A program made the translations under genes and the position numbers. Below are positions 9,189 through 19,800 of a stretch of 53,860 nt of DNA, in pieces (position 1 is the first letter of the stretch; each line of letters starts with the position of its first letter). This DNA is from Gracilaria caudata (taxonomy: Eukaryota; Rhodophyta; Florideophyceae; Gracilariales; Gracilariaceae), in the NCBI GenBank assembly GCA_030374735.1, contig JASCIV010000073.1, positions 1-53,860 on the forward strand, in the 5' to 3' direction. The notes beneath the pieces were generated by a model, which saw only the letters and a list, made by a program, of their open reading frames with translations, did no database searches and had not been told where the DNA came from.

Positions 9189-10045
9189 AGTGCTTCACCT
9201 ACGCAGCCTATCTGGGAAAAAATCGTCCAAAGCTCGTCTGGTGTATTTGCCACTGCACAACGTGGTTGTAAGGTGAATCACCTTAGGTGATACAAAAAGT
9301 ACCGGCTACTTCTAATGCAACGCATTCTTCGCATCCCTGACTAAACAACAATGTTGTTTGTTTGACCATGAGGTCGAACGAGGACGAAGCCTCTTTATTG
9401 CATCACGTCGGGAAGGGAGCTCCTCCCTCCCAGCCGTCCCTCAAAAACCTATGTTCTGACACATATCTGCATGCATCTGTGCTTCTGTGGGGAATATTCC
9501 GAATGCTATCTGTTCCTGGACGCCTGGGTGTGTATCTTGTGAAACTGTTCAATCCTTGCTCGCAGTTACGACATTCACCGTATATTCAGTGGCTTTGTGT
9601 CCTCGAGCATCTACTGTCTCCGAACGGATTATGTGTTCCAGAGCGAACACTAAAAAACACTGGGATGGAGATGAAGACAATGAACATGTGTTTGGAACCT
9701 CGGAGATTTTCCTGGCGGCGTCATCAGTATTTGAGGGTGTTCGCAAGCGTTCGCAAGCGCAGTGCATACCATGATAGTAAGGTAATCGACTCGCGGCTGT
9801 TACGGCTTAACTTTGCTACTACCTTCGTATCCTACTACAGTGCCAACGTCTCAAGTGCTCTTATACTTTTCTTTTTGAGTATTGTATTGATCTCGTTTCG
9901 ATAGAAAAAGGTCAGAAAAGCTTATTCGGTGACTGCACAAGTAGTTCCTCTTCTATACTAAACAACGATATGGCAGTTTGACAACTGCGACATGTCTTTC
10001 CAAGAGTTCATGCTTTGCTTCCTTCTTCCGCGTATCGCATATCGC
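9189..10045. other. Gap between convergent genes
   Basis: There is no supported gene. A 180-codon plus-strand frame at 9362-9904 has no recognisable domain and ends in one hydrophobic stretch. A short imperfect palindrome (AAGGTGAATCACCTT) lies near 9270-9285, soon after the fucosyltransferase-like stop codon. Confidence 0.45.
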
Positions 10046-11554
10046 CTATTTGCAAGGTCTGTCCTCGCGAAGGGATGGCTTACCTCGTTGAAGTTGATGC
10101 ATGACCATCGAATGTTCAACATAAACGCCGTAAGCTCCATTGCGATCAACGGGGCTTGCGAGGTTACAGCTTCTGGAACGGTTGGGGACTTTAATGTGCT
10201 CCATTTCCTGTAGCTTGTGCCTCTCTTCACCGAGGCATCGCTCAAACGCGTTTGCCTGCCACGTAGCTGACCGCAACTCTCTGTGCAGTCTATCGACCTC
10301 TTCCTGCTTGACTTGAATTATTTCTCGCAAGGCCTCCAAGTTCTTCTCTAGTGCCTCGAGCGTTCGTGCTGCAGGATCCTGTGGATGCGTACTACTAGTA
10401 GCTTGGTTGTTTTGCTCCACAGGCGCTTTTGTTGAGAAGCCTCTGAAGCCCGCAAGTCTGAACAGAGTTGTAGTGCTCGCATCAACATCGCCATTCACAA
10501 CTCCCGTCGGTGATTCTCCTTTGGCTGCTTCACGGCTGTTCCCCGCTTTTCCATTATTTTCTTCCGTTGGGGCAGTTCCACGGCTCGTAGTAAGAGGAAT
10601 GGACGCCCAAAGTCGTCGTAAAAATTTAGAACCACGCCCCAGAAGCTGAGATGGACCTTCTGACATGTATCCGACAGGCCTTTGGGAGTGATTCGCTAGA
10701 CTTCGCAAGATCCCCGCCTGCAGCTTCCGCAATTCTTCAACTCGTTGAAAAACGGTTGTAGAAGAAGACTTGGCCTCCTCCAGCCGCTTTTCCAACATCT
10801 TGGACTGTGAAGCAGCATGCCTTGCCCGAAGTTCGGCGAGTTCGACCTTCTGTTCTGCTCGTAGAACTCTCGCTTTCGCTGCGATCTTGGCTTCCTGCTG
10901 CGCTACCGCCCTGGCTTCCCATTGCTGTGACAGTGTTGTCCAAGCTTTTACCCTGTCTCCAAGGATTTCCTGTTCAGCACTCAGATTGTCCAGTTGCTTG
11001 CTCAGCTCACTGTTCCGCTCTTCATGCTTCCGACAGGCGCACCTCAGCGCGTGGTTCTCCTTCAGTAAAAGGTTTATGTTTTCCTCAGCCACACTTGCTC
11101 TTCCGGACGTTTTCTGAAGTTGGCGTTTCAGGTAGTCGATTGTCATGCTCTGCTTCTCGATAAGCCTCGCGTCTTCATCGTGTGTATCGTTGCGAGGGCG
11201 TTGAATATTTTCGAGCGCAATCAGTATCTCTCTTTTGAGCACCTCCTGAGCCACATATGACGAAGGCTTTTCACCGGCTCGATTGCTGCGTGTCTGGAAA
11301 ATGGTTTGCAGCACCTTTGTATGTTCCGCGCCCTCCTTCATGAGGAGTTGGCTCATCTGGTCGAGGAAGGCTCTTTCCAGTTCAGGCTTCTTGGAAGGAT
11401 CTCGAAGAAGCGGTTCTTCATTCTCATTTCCCCTCATGGCCTTTGGAGACTGCGGTTCCTCAACTTTCTTGGGAGTTACTGTTTCCGCAAATGACTTTGA
11501 TGATTCTCTTTTGAAGGGGAACACTTGCGACATCACTGATTTCCAGAACTCCAT
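10046..11554 (-). CDS. Uncharacterised coiled-coil protein
   Basis: I do not recognise the 502-residue protein. It starts at an ATG and has no signal peptide or membrane segment. Long heptad-like segments lie at about residues 140-280 (rich in Glu, Lys, Gln, Leu and Ala, with LLKENHALR and AEQKVELAELRARHAA) and at about 390-455 (TLEALEKNLEALREII). The two coiled coils are separated by a Ser/Thr/Gly/Asn-rich linker (about 320-385) that looks disordered. The N-terminal 120 residues are charged and may include a short helical domain. Such proteins often act as scaffolds or in cytoskeletal, Golgi or centrosomal structures, but nothing here assigns a role. It lies next to tubulin cofactor D on the same strand, about 800 bp apart. 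Confidence 0.7.
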   Translation of the reverse strand: MEFWKSVMSQVFPFKRESSKSFAETVTPKKVEEPQSPKAMRGNENEEPLLRDPSKKPELERAFLDQMSQLLMKEGAEHTKVLQTIFQTRSNRAGEKPSSYVAQEVLKREILIALENIQRPRNDTHDEDARLIEKQSMTIDYLKRQLQKTSGRASVAEENINLLLKENHALRCACRKHEERNSELSKQLDNLSAEQEILGDRVKAWTTLSQQWEARAVAQQEAKIAAKARVLRAEQKVELAELRARHAASQSKMLEKRLEEAKSSSTTVFQRVEELRKLQAGILRSLANHSQRPVGYMSEGPSQLLGRGSKFLRRLWASIPLTTSRGTAPTEENNGKAGNSREAAKGESPTGVVNGDVDASTTTLFRLAGFRGFSTKAPVEQNNQATSSTHPQDPAARTLEALEKNLEALREIIQVKQEEVDRLHRELRSATWQANAFERCLGEERHKLQEMEHIKVPNRSRSCNLASPVDRNGAYGVYVEHSMVMHQLQRGKPSLREDRPCK

Positions 11555-12359
11555 TTCGAATGCTTGGTCTACAAACTAAGGCAGTAGGGAAAAGTTCTTG
11601 GATGTGACTGAACAACACGAAAAGCGATAGGGGAGGGCTCACCAAGTCTGACGGCTCTTGGCGTATGTGCCTGCCTTTTATAGTGTTTTGGGTTAATCCA
11701 TTTCGGGAAGCATAGGTACAAACTGACAGTCTGTTGGCGGTGAGAGCGCTCCATTTCGGGAAGTCGTTCGAGACGATTTGAATTGAAACTCTGTCGGGAT
11801 GCGCGTAACAGCAACGTGCGTTTCAGAATCGGAGATTGTAGTAGCAAACAGTTCTTCTAGATCTCTCTATCCCATGTTATGGAGGCTCTTCTGTTCCAAC
11901 AATGCTGAACTTGTTCATCGTCAGTTGGATGAGGTCATTTCACGTCCGTGACCCACTATCTTCTTGCTCTACATAGCCAACTACTTGCACCCACTTTCTG
12001 ATATCTGAAGCTTGGATTGCGAGTTATGCTTCATACATTTGTGTTGAGCTTACGTAACCCCCCAAGTTATTTCTCGCTTCACGTTCACTACCTCCCATTT
12101 CCAAGGTTGTCGTGGTTTGTGTGAGGAGAGATGGGTGTCAAATCCTGGAGCATAAACTCCCATTACTCTCTGAGGACTACCGGTTATACAGATATCTCCA
12201 GATCTCTAACCTTAAGGATGGAACCAACACGTCGTAGTTTTGGAATATGAACCGAGGGGTTGCCAATCCTAGAACACGATGAAACCAAGAACTCAATCAC
12301 TGAGAGCTCCAGCGCGCTAGAACGCGTCAGGTCCATAAAGAGATCTCTTGAGACCAATA
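11555..12359. other. Gap upstream of the coiled-coil gene
   Basis: Nothing is recognised. The stretch holds the 5' region of the coiled-coil gene and the 3' flank of TBCD, with only short frames lacking domains. Confidence 0.4.
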
Positions 12360-15300
12360 TCAAGAAACTGTTTCAGCCACTGTGTTGCCCACTGTACCGA
12401 CGGTACCACCCAAAGTCAACTGTTGCCGCCTTTTTGCGATAATTGGCGCTCTAATGCCAAGTAGCTCACATAACCTGTTCCTGTGCGATCGGGATTCGTT
12501 CAGGCTCATGTTCTCCCAAACAGTTTCAGCAAGCAAATCCAATGATTCTTGAACCTTTACCACAATAGCTTCATCAGAGTCCATTTCCTCCGCCTCTCGC
12601 ACATCAACATCAAACTCCAGGAAAATCAAGTATATAGCTTCTGCAGAAACACGACGAAGTCGCGGTATCGGCCCTCCAAGTATAATGGCTAATCCCTCTA
12701 AACACTCGCAGCCCAGAGAACCTTCCTTAATATCGAGAGAGCCTTCCGCCTCGGAAAGAGTAGCCAGTTCGCTGAGTACCCCCACGGCTGCAATCACCCT
12801 CTTCACATCTCCGAGTCGTTGTCGCCAACTTCGTTTCACAGATTTCGCGACGCACAAGAGAGTACATGTATCGAATCCTTGCAAACCATCCATCCGAAGA
12901 AGGGACTCTATGAGCCTCAAAGCGGGGAGGGTAAGCCTTTCATCCTTTTGATCGATCATTTGGATGACTGTCTTTATGGCCTTGGTCCTCAAATCCGTCG
13001 CCTCTGAAAGGAATACAGCCAAGGCTTTCACAGCAGGCTTGGAGTGCTGACCAGGGGTCCCACCTGCTGCAACAAAGCCGCGAAGGACTGCTTCAAAAAC
13101 AACAGGGATGAATAAGGTTTCCTTCATGTGGGAGAATACCGCTCGGGTCTCCTGAAAATCCACACCCTGCTCAAGCTTGGCGTCGTCGCTGACAAAGGAT
13201 AGCGTCGAAGAAATAGTCTGGGCAAGCTTCTTGATATCACCGCCGACGGCATCCGAACAACACAAACGGCAAATGGTCTTCAGCGAAGCACCAGCAACTG
13301 CCCTCGTTCTGTCGATTCTGCTGCAGCATTGTTCACACACACGTTGTATTGATCTCGTCAGTTCATGTTCTTCTTGAGGATCAAAGACTATACAACGATC
13401 AGAGAGTGGAAGTTGCAGCACTTTAGCCAAAACCTGTGTTACGCTTTTCATACTTTCCTCCCGTACCCAAGATCCTATATCACCTCTTTCGTCCTTTGCG
13501 TAGTCTTGCATACCATGATTCAGAGCCTGAAACACAGACAAGAAACGGCTCATGAGCGCGGTTTGGTTCAGGCGACGCAAGGAGATCGCAGAATTTCGTC
13601 TAACCTCGACATCGTTATTGTTCACAAGTTCGTGACAGAGTACGCTGAGAACATCGTCAAGGCATGGAGAATTCCCGCAAAGCCCAGCAGCAAGCGCAAA
13701 ACCTCTCTGGCACTCGTAGAATTCGCTCTTCGATATGCCGTGCAGAATCTCTGTTGTGACTGCAGCGTGCCAATCTTTATCGTTGGAAATAACGTGAGTG
13801 CATACGGCAGAATACGCGGATGCAGCAGGACCATACATGTTTTCTTTTCCACAGCCAAGAATCCTTTCTAGGAAGGCAAGCCCGTTTCTGGCATCGCTCC
13901 GGCCTTCTTCACTCGTAAGGTAAATGTCTCTGGCTCCAGTTGCTAGACCCTCAATTAAATGACAACAAGCAACGCGAGTATTATCACCTGTGCGACCAGT
14001 CAAAAGACGCTTTTCTTCAAGAAGTTTCTTTGAAAACAGATCACGGATCATCATAAGGAGAGGTTGAAAGTCAGATGCGCTGAGCAGGTTGAAAAGAAGA
14101 CAGATAATAGCCTCTGCAAACATACCGGTATTCGACGGATTTCAGTCGCATGCGAGCTGATGCCACGGAAACCAACAGCTTTCGAAAGCTCCGCGAGGCC
14201 AAGAATCGAACCGTGTCGGTACACCATATCTCCTCTAACAGTGTCACACAAAGAACATAATTCGAGGAACATGGTCAGCATAGGTTTTTGAAAGGATGTG
14301 ACAGGCAAAATCGGTAAACAATGTATCCTTACCGCTGGGTCGCAACCTCAACGAGGTGAGGTATGACTTGACGAACAATGAACCCTTTCTTATCTACATC
14401 AACCATTCTGGATAACGACTTCGCTGCTAAACTTCGGATCGATGAATCCCAATGTACAAGTTTTCTTTGCCACAATTCCCGTAAGATACAATCGAAATGC
14501 TTTTCATTGGCAAGCGCTGCTACCTTTTGGGCAATTTCCATGTACGCTGTATTCCTATCTCCTAGGGAGAAGTAATCTGCTACGGTGATGATTTGTATGC
14601 CATCTTGAAATATTTGTTCTGATAGTCTACCTACACACTCCTGCAAAGCAGCTGCAGCAGCTCTTCGACAATTCACCTCGCGATCGAGCAATGCAAGAGG
14701 GATCATACTATCACTAATCACATCTGCAAAAGGAGCCACATGTTGTGTATCATATGCCCTTGCAATGGCCCAGACCGTGTAACAAGCAGCATCGCGGACA
14801 TGCGCACCAACAGAATTTGCGCCTCGCCGCATGTCAAAACTGGCTGCAACGCGGACAGCGTCAAATGCCTTTGCAAATAATGCATTCTCCGGAAGGATGA
14901 GACCTCGGCGGACAAGTTCCGCGAGGGCAAGACAGGCGCCGTGTAAAGAGGAGTCAGCACGCGCTTCCGAACGCTCATCGAAGAGTTGCATGACAGATTC
15001 AACGACGTCAAATGCAAGTGTTGTAGGCAAACGTGCTGTGATTCGACCAATGCCTTTCGCTGCAGACCAACGCACGACTGTATCACGGTGACAAAGAGCC
15101 GAGAGCAACATATCGATCACAACCTCCAGTGCTCCCGAGTCAGACACGTTCAAGGACGGAGTCGGAGAGGGATCCAATTTACCTGTATGGCCCGCAGCTG
15201 AGAAGAGGTTTCGAGTGTGTCGAATATATCTCCATGACAAGGGCTGAGGCGGGAGAAATGTGAGGGCGAGCCGTTGCGTGAGCTTGGCTATCAAGTGGGC

Positions 15301-16206
15301 TTCGATGGTAGAACTGGCTATGTCGTCAGTAACAATGGCATCGACAGCGTTTAGGACGGGGGTTAGAAACTGTCGGACAAGCTCTCGAGGCGCGTGCTTA
15401 AAAGTGGCGGCAAGAAAGGACAGGCCTGCAGTACGGACTTTGGAAGAGGCAGATGAACGCAGACTGTGCGACAAAGCCCACCCAATGAGGCGATCACGAT
15501 GTTCAGAAGCGTCCGAACGCGCTATGAGTCGCGCTAGAAACGACGCTGCGGCGGTCGAAATAGGTGCCGCGTTTGAAAGAGCAGCACAAGCGTGATCGAC
15601 AGCCTCTTGCACGCGGCTCGGTTCAAGTACGGAATCTAGCGGGAACGGCACGCGGATGCATACCGCTAGCCAAGTGAGTAGAACATAACGCAACGTCCAG
15701 AAGTCTGTAGACGCAATATGGGTCTCAACAAGACTGAAAAGCGGGACAAGTACGCGAAGGTGACGCACTTCATGCGGAAAAGAGACGGATACATTCTTGA
15801 CACCGCGCACTTTGAGCAGCGTGTAGAGCGCACGACTGGGAGTGGTAAGCGCTGTTTCGAATGCTTCGGGCGGAGCGGGAAGAAGAGTAGAGAGACGTTG
15901 CTCAAGAAGGCTGCAGAGAGCTGTGACGTGCGTAGGGATAATAGGATCGAGAAGGGCGGGGAGCTGCAGGTAGTAGTCCAGAGTATTGCAGTACGACTGC
16001 AGTTGAGCCAGAGGAGCGGCGGGATCATGTAGCGCCTTCAGCGCATCGTCAAGTTGCCCGCGGTGCTCAAGGAGAGACGGGCGGCAGGATTGCGCCATGG
16101 GGGAGTCTGCGGCGATGAGCCCGTTGGGCGCGACGGCTGTGAAGGTGCGACGAACTTCGGCTGGCGGGTACGTGGAACAGCACAACGTGTGCACCGTGGC
16201 ACTCAT
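12360..16206 (-). CDS. TBCD: Tubulin-folding cofactor D
   Basis: This is a HEAT-repeat cofactor that captures beta-tubulin and assembles the alpha/beta heterodimer. Exon 1 (16206-14333) carries LYTLLKVRGVK, FPHEV and RYVLLTWLAVC, all family signatures. An intron (14332-14235, 98 nt, GTAAGG..TTAG) joins exon 2 in phase, restoring RGDMVYRHGSILGLAEL, the conserved RHGS(V/L)LA block. Exon 3 (about 14113-12360) holds RVACCHLIEGLATG, GFALAAGLCG, GDIGSWVREESM and the C-terminal HRNRLCELLGI, matching the cofactor D tail. The exon 2/3 junction is unresolved: the frame shifts between about 14172 and 14113. The acceptor TTTGCAG ending at 14114 looks good, but candidate donors (GTTTCC at 14172, GTGGCA at 14166) are poor. 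Total length is near 1,220 residues, typical for TBCD. It is divergent from GID8 across 359 bp. Confidence 0.93.
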
Positions 16207-16565
16207 TCGACTTCAAAAGAGCACTGGTAGTGCCACCCCAGCGCCTCGGGAACGATTTCTGATTTGGCTGGATATGTTCGCGTCCGACTCCACTGCATAC
16301 GGCCGTGGTTGCGGCTGCGCTACGATAGCCTCTATTGACCCGTCGCCAACCCTGCGCGGCTCTTTGAAATATGGTACGAACTCGTGCGAAACAACTTTAG
16401 TTAAGCCAGTGGCCCCCTCTCCTTCCAAGCCGCGTTTTGTCACAGCTCTCTAACGTCAGACTCTAATGTGTTTCCCACCAACCTTTTGCTTAACTTCTTA
16501 ACCCTACGCAAACGAAGCAACAAATTTCCCTGTCGCTTATTGCCAGAATACAGCAGCGAGTGAAG

Positions 16566-17362
16566 ATGAGCACCGAAGAGAAGAAGACCGTTTTCACCAA
16601 AGACTTTTGGGAGACAGAGTTAGCTGATATGCCTGTTAACAAGAGGTAAGCGTATTCATCGCGTCTTCAAAGAAGCTCGCCTCCAACCCCACCCATTTCT
16701 CCGTGCTTCTTACATCCTGAACGAACTGTGTCTTCGGTGAAATCCTGCGCAGTGAAATGAACAAGCTAATAATGAACTATCTCGTCATCGAAGGTTACAA
16801 AGAGGCTGCGGAAAAGTTTGAGGAGGAATGTGGTACTCCCCCGGGTATAGACCTACCCAGTATTTCCGACCGCATGGCTACGCGTGTCGCTATTCAGCGT
16901 GGCGATGTCCAGTCCGCAATAGAGCGCGCAAACGATCTCAACCCTTTAATTCTCGACGAAAACCCGCGACTCTTCTTTCACTTGCAACAGCAAAAGCTCA
17001 TTGAACTCATAAGAAACGGTGATGTAGAAGCAGCCCTGGAGTTCGCCGAGAAAGAGCTGGCTCCTCGCGGCGAAGAAAATCCTCAATTTCTTACCGAACT
17101 CGAACGAACCATGGCCTTGCTTGCGTTTGAGGACAAGTCCAAATGTCCCGTGGCCGACCTTTTGGAACCTGCTCAGCGCCAAAAGACTGCAAGCGAGCTT
17201 AATGCGGCCATATTGACGAGCCAATGCCAAGAGAAAGACCCGAAGCTACCATCACTACTCAAGATGTTACTTTGGGGTCAAGAAAAATTGAAGGATAAGG
17301 CCGAATTTCCCGTCATGGACATCGAGACAGCCATTCTTCATTCATCTCAAGGGTCCTCGTAA
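16566..17362 (+). CDS. GID8: GID8/TWA1, LisH-CTLH subunit of the GID/CTLH E3 ligase
   Basis: The 229-residue product is a scaffold subunit of the GID (CTLH) ubiquitin ligase. Exon 1 (16566-16645) encodes 26 residues, including KDFWETELADMPVNK. The intron is 16646-16752 (107 nt, GTAAGC..GCGCAG). Exon 2 (16753-17362) continues with SEMNKLIMNYLVIEGYKEAA, the LisH motif (about 28-60). It is followed by the CTLH segment (about 63-120: AIERANDLNP, FFHLQQQKLIELIR) and the CRA segment (about 120-220: ALLAF, LLKMLLWGQEKL). Length matches the family (228 in human). Without the splice the LisH would lack its start. Its 3' end converges on the plastid-protein gene, 320 bp away, with nothing recognised between. 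Confidence 0.95.
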
Positions 17363-17682
17363 TTTCGTTCGTCTCTCACTAACCTAGCCGTTCTTGTGCG
17401 TTTAATTTCTTCTTTGTCCGTGTCGTACAATCGCGTCCACGCGTTTGACTCTGTCGCTTGCAGCTCTGCACAGCACTGATGCAGACTCGATGAAAATTTT
17501 CACCAGGGCGCGTTTCGGACACTCACAGCATCACGAAAGGCCGTTTATTCTGTAATCTTACCATATGTGCAAAGAAAGGACGTTTAAACCCTGTCATTAC
17601 GAGACGAAGAGCGTCCTCGTAAGGGTACCTTTGTCGAAATCCTCTTGAAGCAAAAGAAAAACTGTTCTGATAACGTCCTACT

Positions 17683-19026
17683 TTAGATTTGCCATTTTCC
17701 TTCCTCATTGAAACTCTCTGGTACTTCCCCTAATCTTCCTTCCCATGCGGCCTTGCGTCCTTCGATCTCCTCCTCAACTTCGTACCGTTCTAAATCCCAC
17801 ACAGACACAGTTCGCTTATGGAACGCTTCTTCTTGCAAGTCCTGAACATCTTTGTCCTCCATGTCGTACAGCTTTCGCGCAACAGCCTCCGATTCTTCTC
17901 CGATCTGTGACAACTTCAGGACAAACTTTTCATCTACGTTACCGAACTCTTCAATAAGCTTCCTCAGAGCAATGACAAATTTCTTCCCATCAACAGCGAC
18001 CCCGGATGTAGCTGTTCCGTCTATAAGTGTGACGGATCCCCGAGACTGAAAGCTTTCCATCAACATTTTAGCTCTTGCACCAGCATCTTCTGTGCGCAAC
18101 AATGCACGAATCAATCGCACTTCTGGGTCAAGCTGAATGTCCTTTGCTGTTTGTGCATGATCTAGTGCATGAGACAAAACATTTACCGCGTCTTTGGCAT
18201 TTGCTTTTTGTGCCTGTTCAAGATTCGCTTGCAGCAGAAGAATGAAGGCATCATCTATTTTTCCTTTTCGCGCTAAAGTACCGATTTGCTTTTTCATCTC
18301 CGTAATATCACCCACAGAAAGAACAGCCTTAACGCTTTCCCGAGCGTTTGCAATACGTTCGCTCATGATAAGGGTGATGACTTCGCGCAAATCCGTGAGC
18401 GCTTTAGCATCAGCGCCTTGAGACGAAATGCGTTCATTCAATCTTTCCAACATGCGGAGGTCGATTCGAGGATAGGCAGCTTGTACTGAAGTCTTCAATG
18501 AAGATGGGTTTGACATATCGCTTGCTTCAAGGATTTTGTTGATAAGCTCATCATATGTGGCAACTGCAATATCATCACTTGAGCTGACATCTATCGAATC
18601 GTTTGATGAGCTATCCATGGCAGCTTTCGCCTCCTCCGGTGGGAGAGAATCAAAAATCTCTTTCATTACTTCTGTGATAGCACCCTGCAATATACGAAGC
18701 GTATCACGTTCCTCCAAGTCCGCTGAGGAGTTAATCTTATTGTCTAGAAATTTGTAAAAGTCCTCATCAAGTTGGTCCAGATTGTTCTGTACAATGGCTG
18801 GTAGCTTCGAGGGATCCGAATAGCGCATCTCGGCGAGGAGGATTTCATGGTCGTTGCTGTCTACACTCTTCTGTCCATATCCTTCAGGCATTCCGATTAG
18901 TTGAGCCCGCGGGGCGGCCTGAGAACGAGCATAGGTAGTGCGCCTTGGACGGAATGATGTGAACTGCGGGGTGAACATGGAGAAGTTAACGCCGTATGAC
19001 GCGAGAGGAACACCAGTAAATGCCAT
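17683..19026 (-). CDS. Plastid-targeted helical protein of unknown function
   Basis: The 447-residue protein begins with about 45 residues rich in Ser, Thr, Arg and Pro and nearly free of acidic residues, with Phe at position 3, a plastid transit-peptide composition. The mature part is acidic and almost all helical: DEDFYKFLDNKINSS, ERDTLRILQGAITEVMKEIF, then a Ser/Asp-rich linker (about 140-155), then a bundle containing LDPEVRLIRALLRTED and KKFVIALRKLIEEFGN. The second half ends with WDLERYEVEEEIEGRKAAW. It may belong to the conserved chloroplast protein group that includes plant At4g37920-like proteins, a guess based on helix pattern and targeting and not asserted. No catalytic motif is visible. 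Confidence 0.7.
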   Translation of the reverse strand: MAFTGVPLASYGVNFSMFTPQFTSFRPRRTTYARSQAAPRAQLIGMPEGYGQKSVDSNDHEILLAEMRYSDPSKLPAIVQNNLDQLDEDFYKFLDNKINSSADLEERDTLRILQGAITEVMKEIFDSLPPEEAKAAMDSSSNDSIDVSSSDDIAVATYDELINKILEASDMSNPSSLKTSVQAAYPRIDLRMLERLNERISSQGADAKALTDLREVITLIMSERIANARESVKAVLSVGDITEMKKQIGTLARKGKIDDAFILLLQANLEQAQKANAKDAVNVLSHALDHAQTAKDIQLDPEVRLIRALLRTEDAGARAKMLMESFQSRGSVTLIDGTATSGVAVDGKKFVIALRKLIEEFGNVDEKFVLKLSQIGEESEAVARKLYDMEDKDVQDLQEEAFHKRTVSVWDLERYEVEEEIEGRKAAWEGRLGEVPESFNEEGKWQI

Positions 19027-19800
19027 TCTGACTTCGTTGTTCTCCTCAGACTCTTTTGTTTGTAATCTGCTTTTAAAGGGAAGAAGTTCGAAGAAGACTC
19101 TCCCAATGATACTCTTACCCAGAAACGAGGGAGAGACGTCTCTTACAGAGTTGAAAGATCAAGCTCTGAGCTCCGCGTCGCAGACACATGGCTCCTCTTG
19201 AGCTGCGAATGGGGAATGGAAGTCGAGATTGCATGCGGGTGGCTCCTGCGGTTCTCCATGCCACATGTACCAGATGGATTGGCCAGGCCATCTTGACCAA
19301 TGAGATGCAATTTGCAGATCTGGTTTTTTGAACGGGGTAGCTGAAGTCTTGCTCAGTACACAAAATGTACGAATATGATTGGTTAGATGGACGTGAACAG
19401 TTGGTTCTGGTTTCGCCAAGTTTTTTTTTTCCTTATGAATGGCGCAATAGACATGAGCGAAACGCTACAACATTGGCAGTTATTCAATCATCTCCTGATG
19501 CGAACCAATAAACAACCTTGTCTTGAGTGAAGTGCACACTGTAAAGAACTTCCACAAGTGTACGTTTCTGATTTGTTCACCTACAAAATGACATTTCTAC
19601 ATGCAATCTAATTGGCTCCTCTTATGTTTATCTCAGTAGACTTAGGAACTCCCCCAGTTCAAAAGGGTTACAGAATTTTCCAAAGTTCGAAATAAATCGC
19701 ATCCTTACAGTAATGCCCGACAACGCAATCGACGTCGACCCCGCGATCGACGTCGACCCCGCCTCCTCTCACCAACGCGCGAACACATCAATGCTCGGCA
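19027..19800. promoter_or_regulatory. Divergent promoter region with an upstream ATG
   Basis: This stretch lies between the plastid-protein start and the ProRS frame. No gene is seen to about 19712. An ATG at 19713 opens a 95-codon frame overlapping the ProRS frame out of phase. It begins with two direct copies of an 18-mer, ATCGACGTCGACCCCGC(G/C), at 19728-19745 and 19746-19763. This is either an upstream ORF or a first ProRS exon. Confidence 0.45.

Noticed and set aside
9362..9904. 180-codon plus-strand frame
   Set aside because: No recognisable domain, irregular composition, and the same region has open frames on the other strand.
14076..14121. GTATGT..CTGCTCAG intron in TBCD
   Set aside because: It looks like a good donor and acceptor but produces the wrong phase and an immediate stop.
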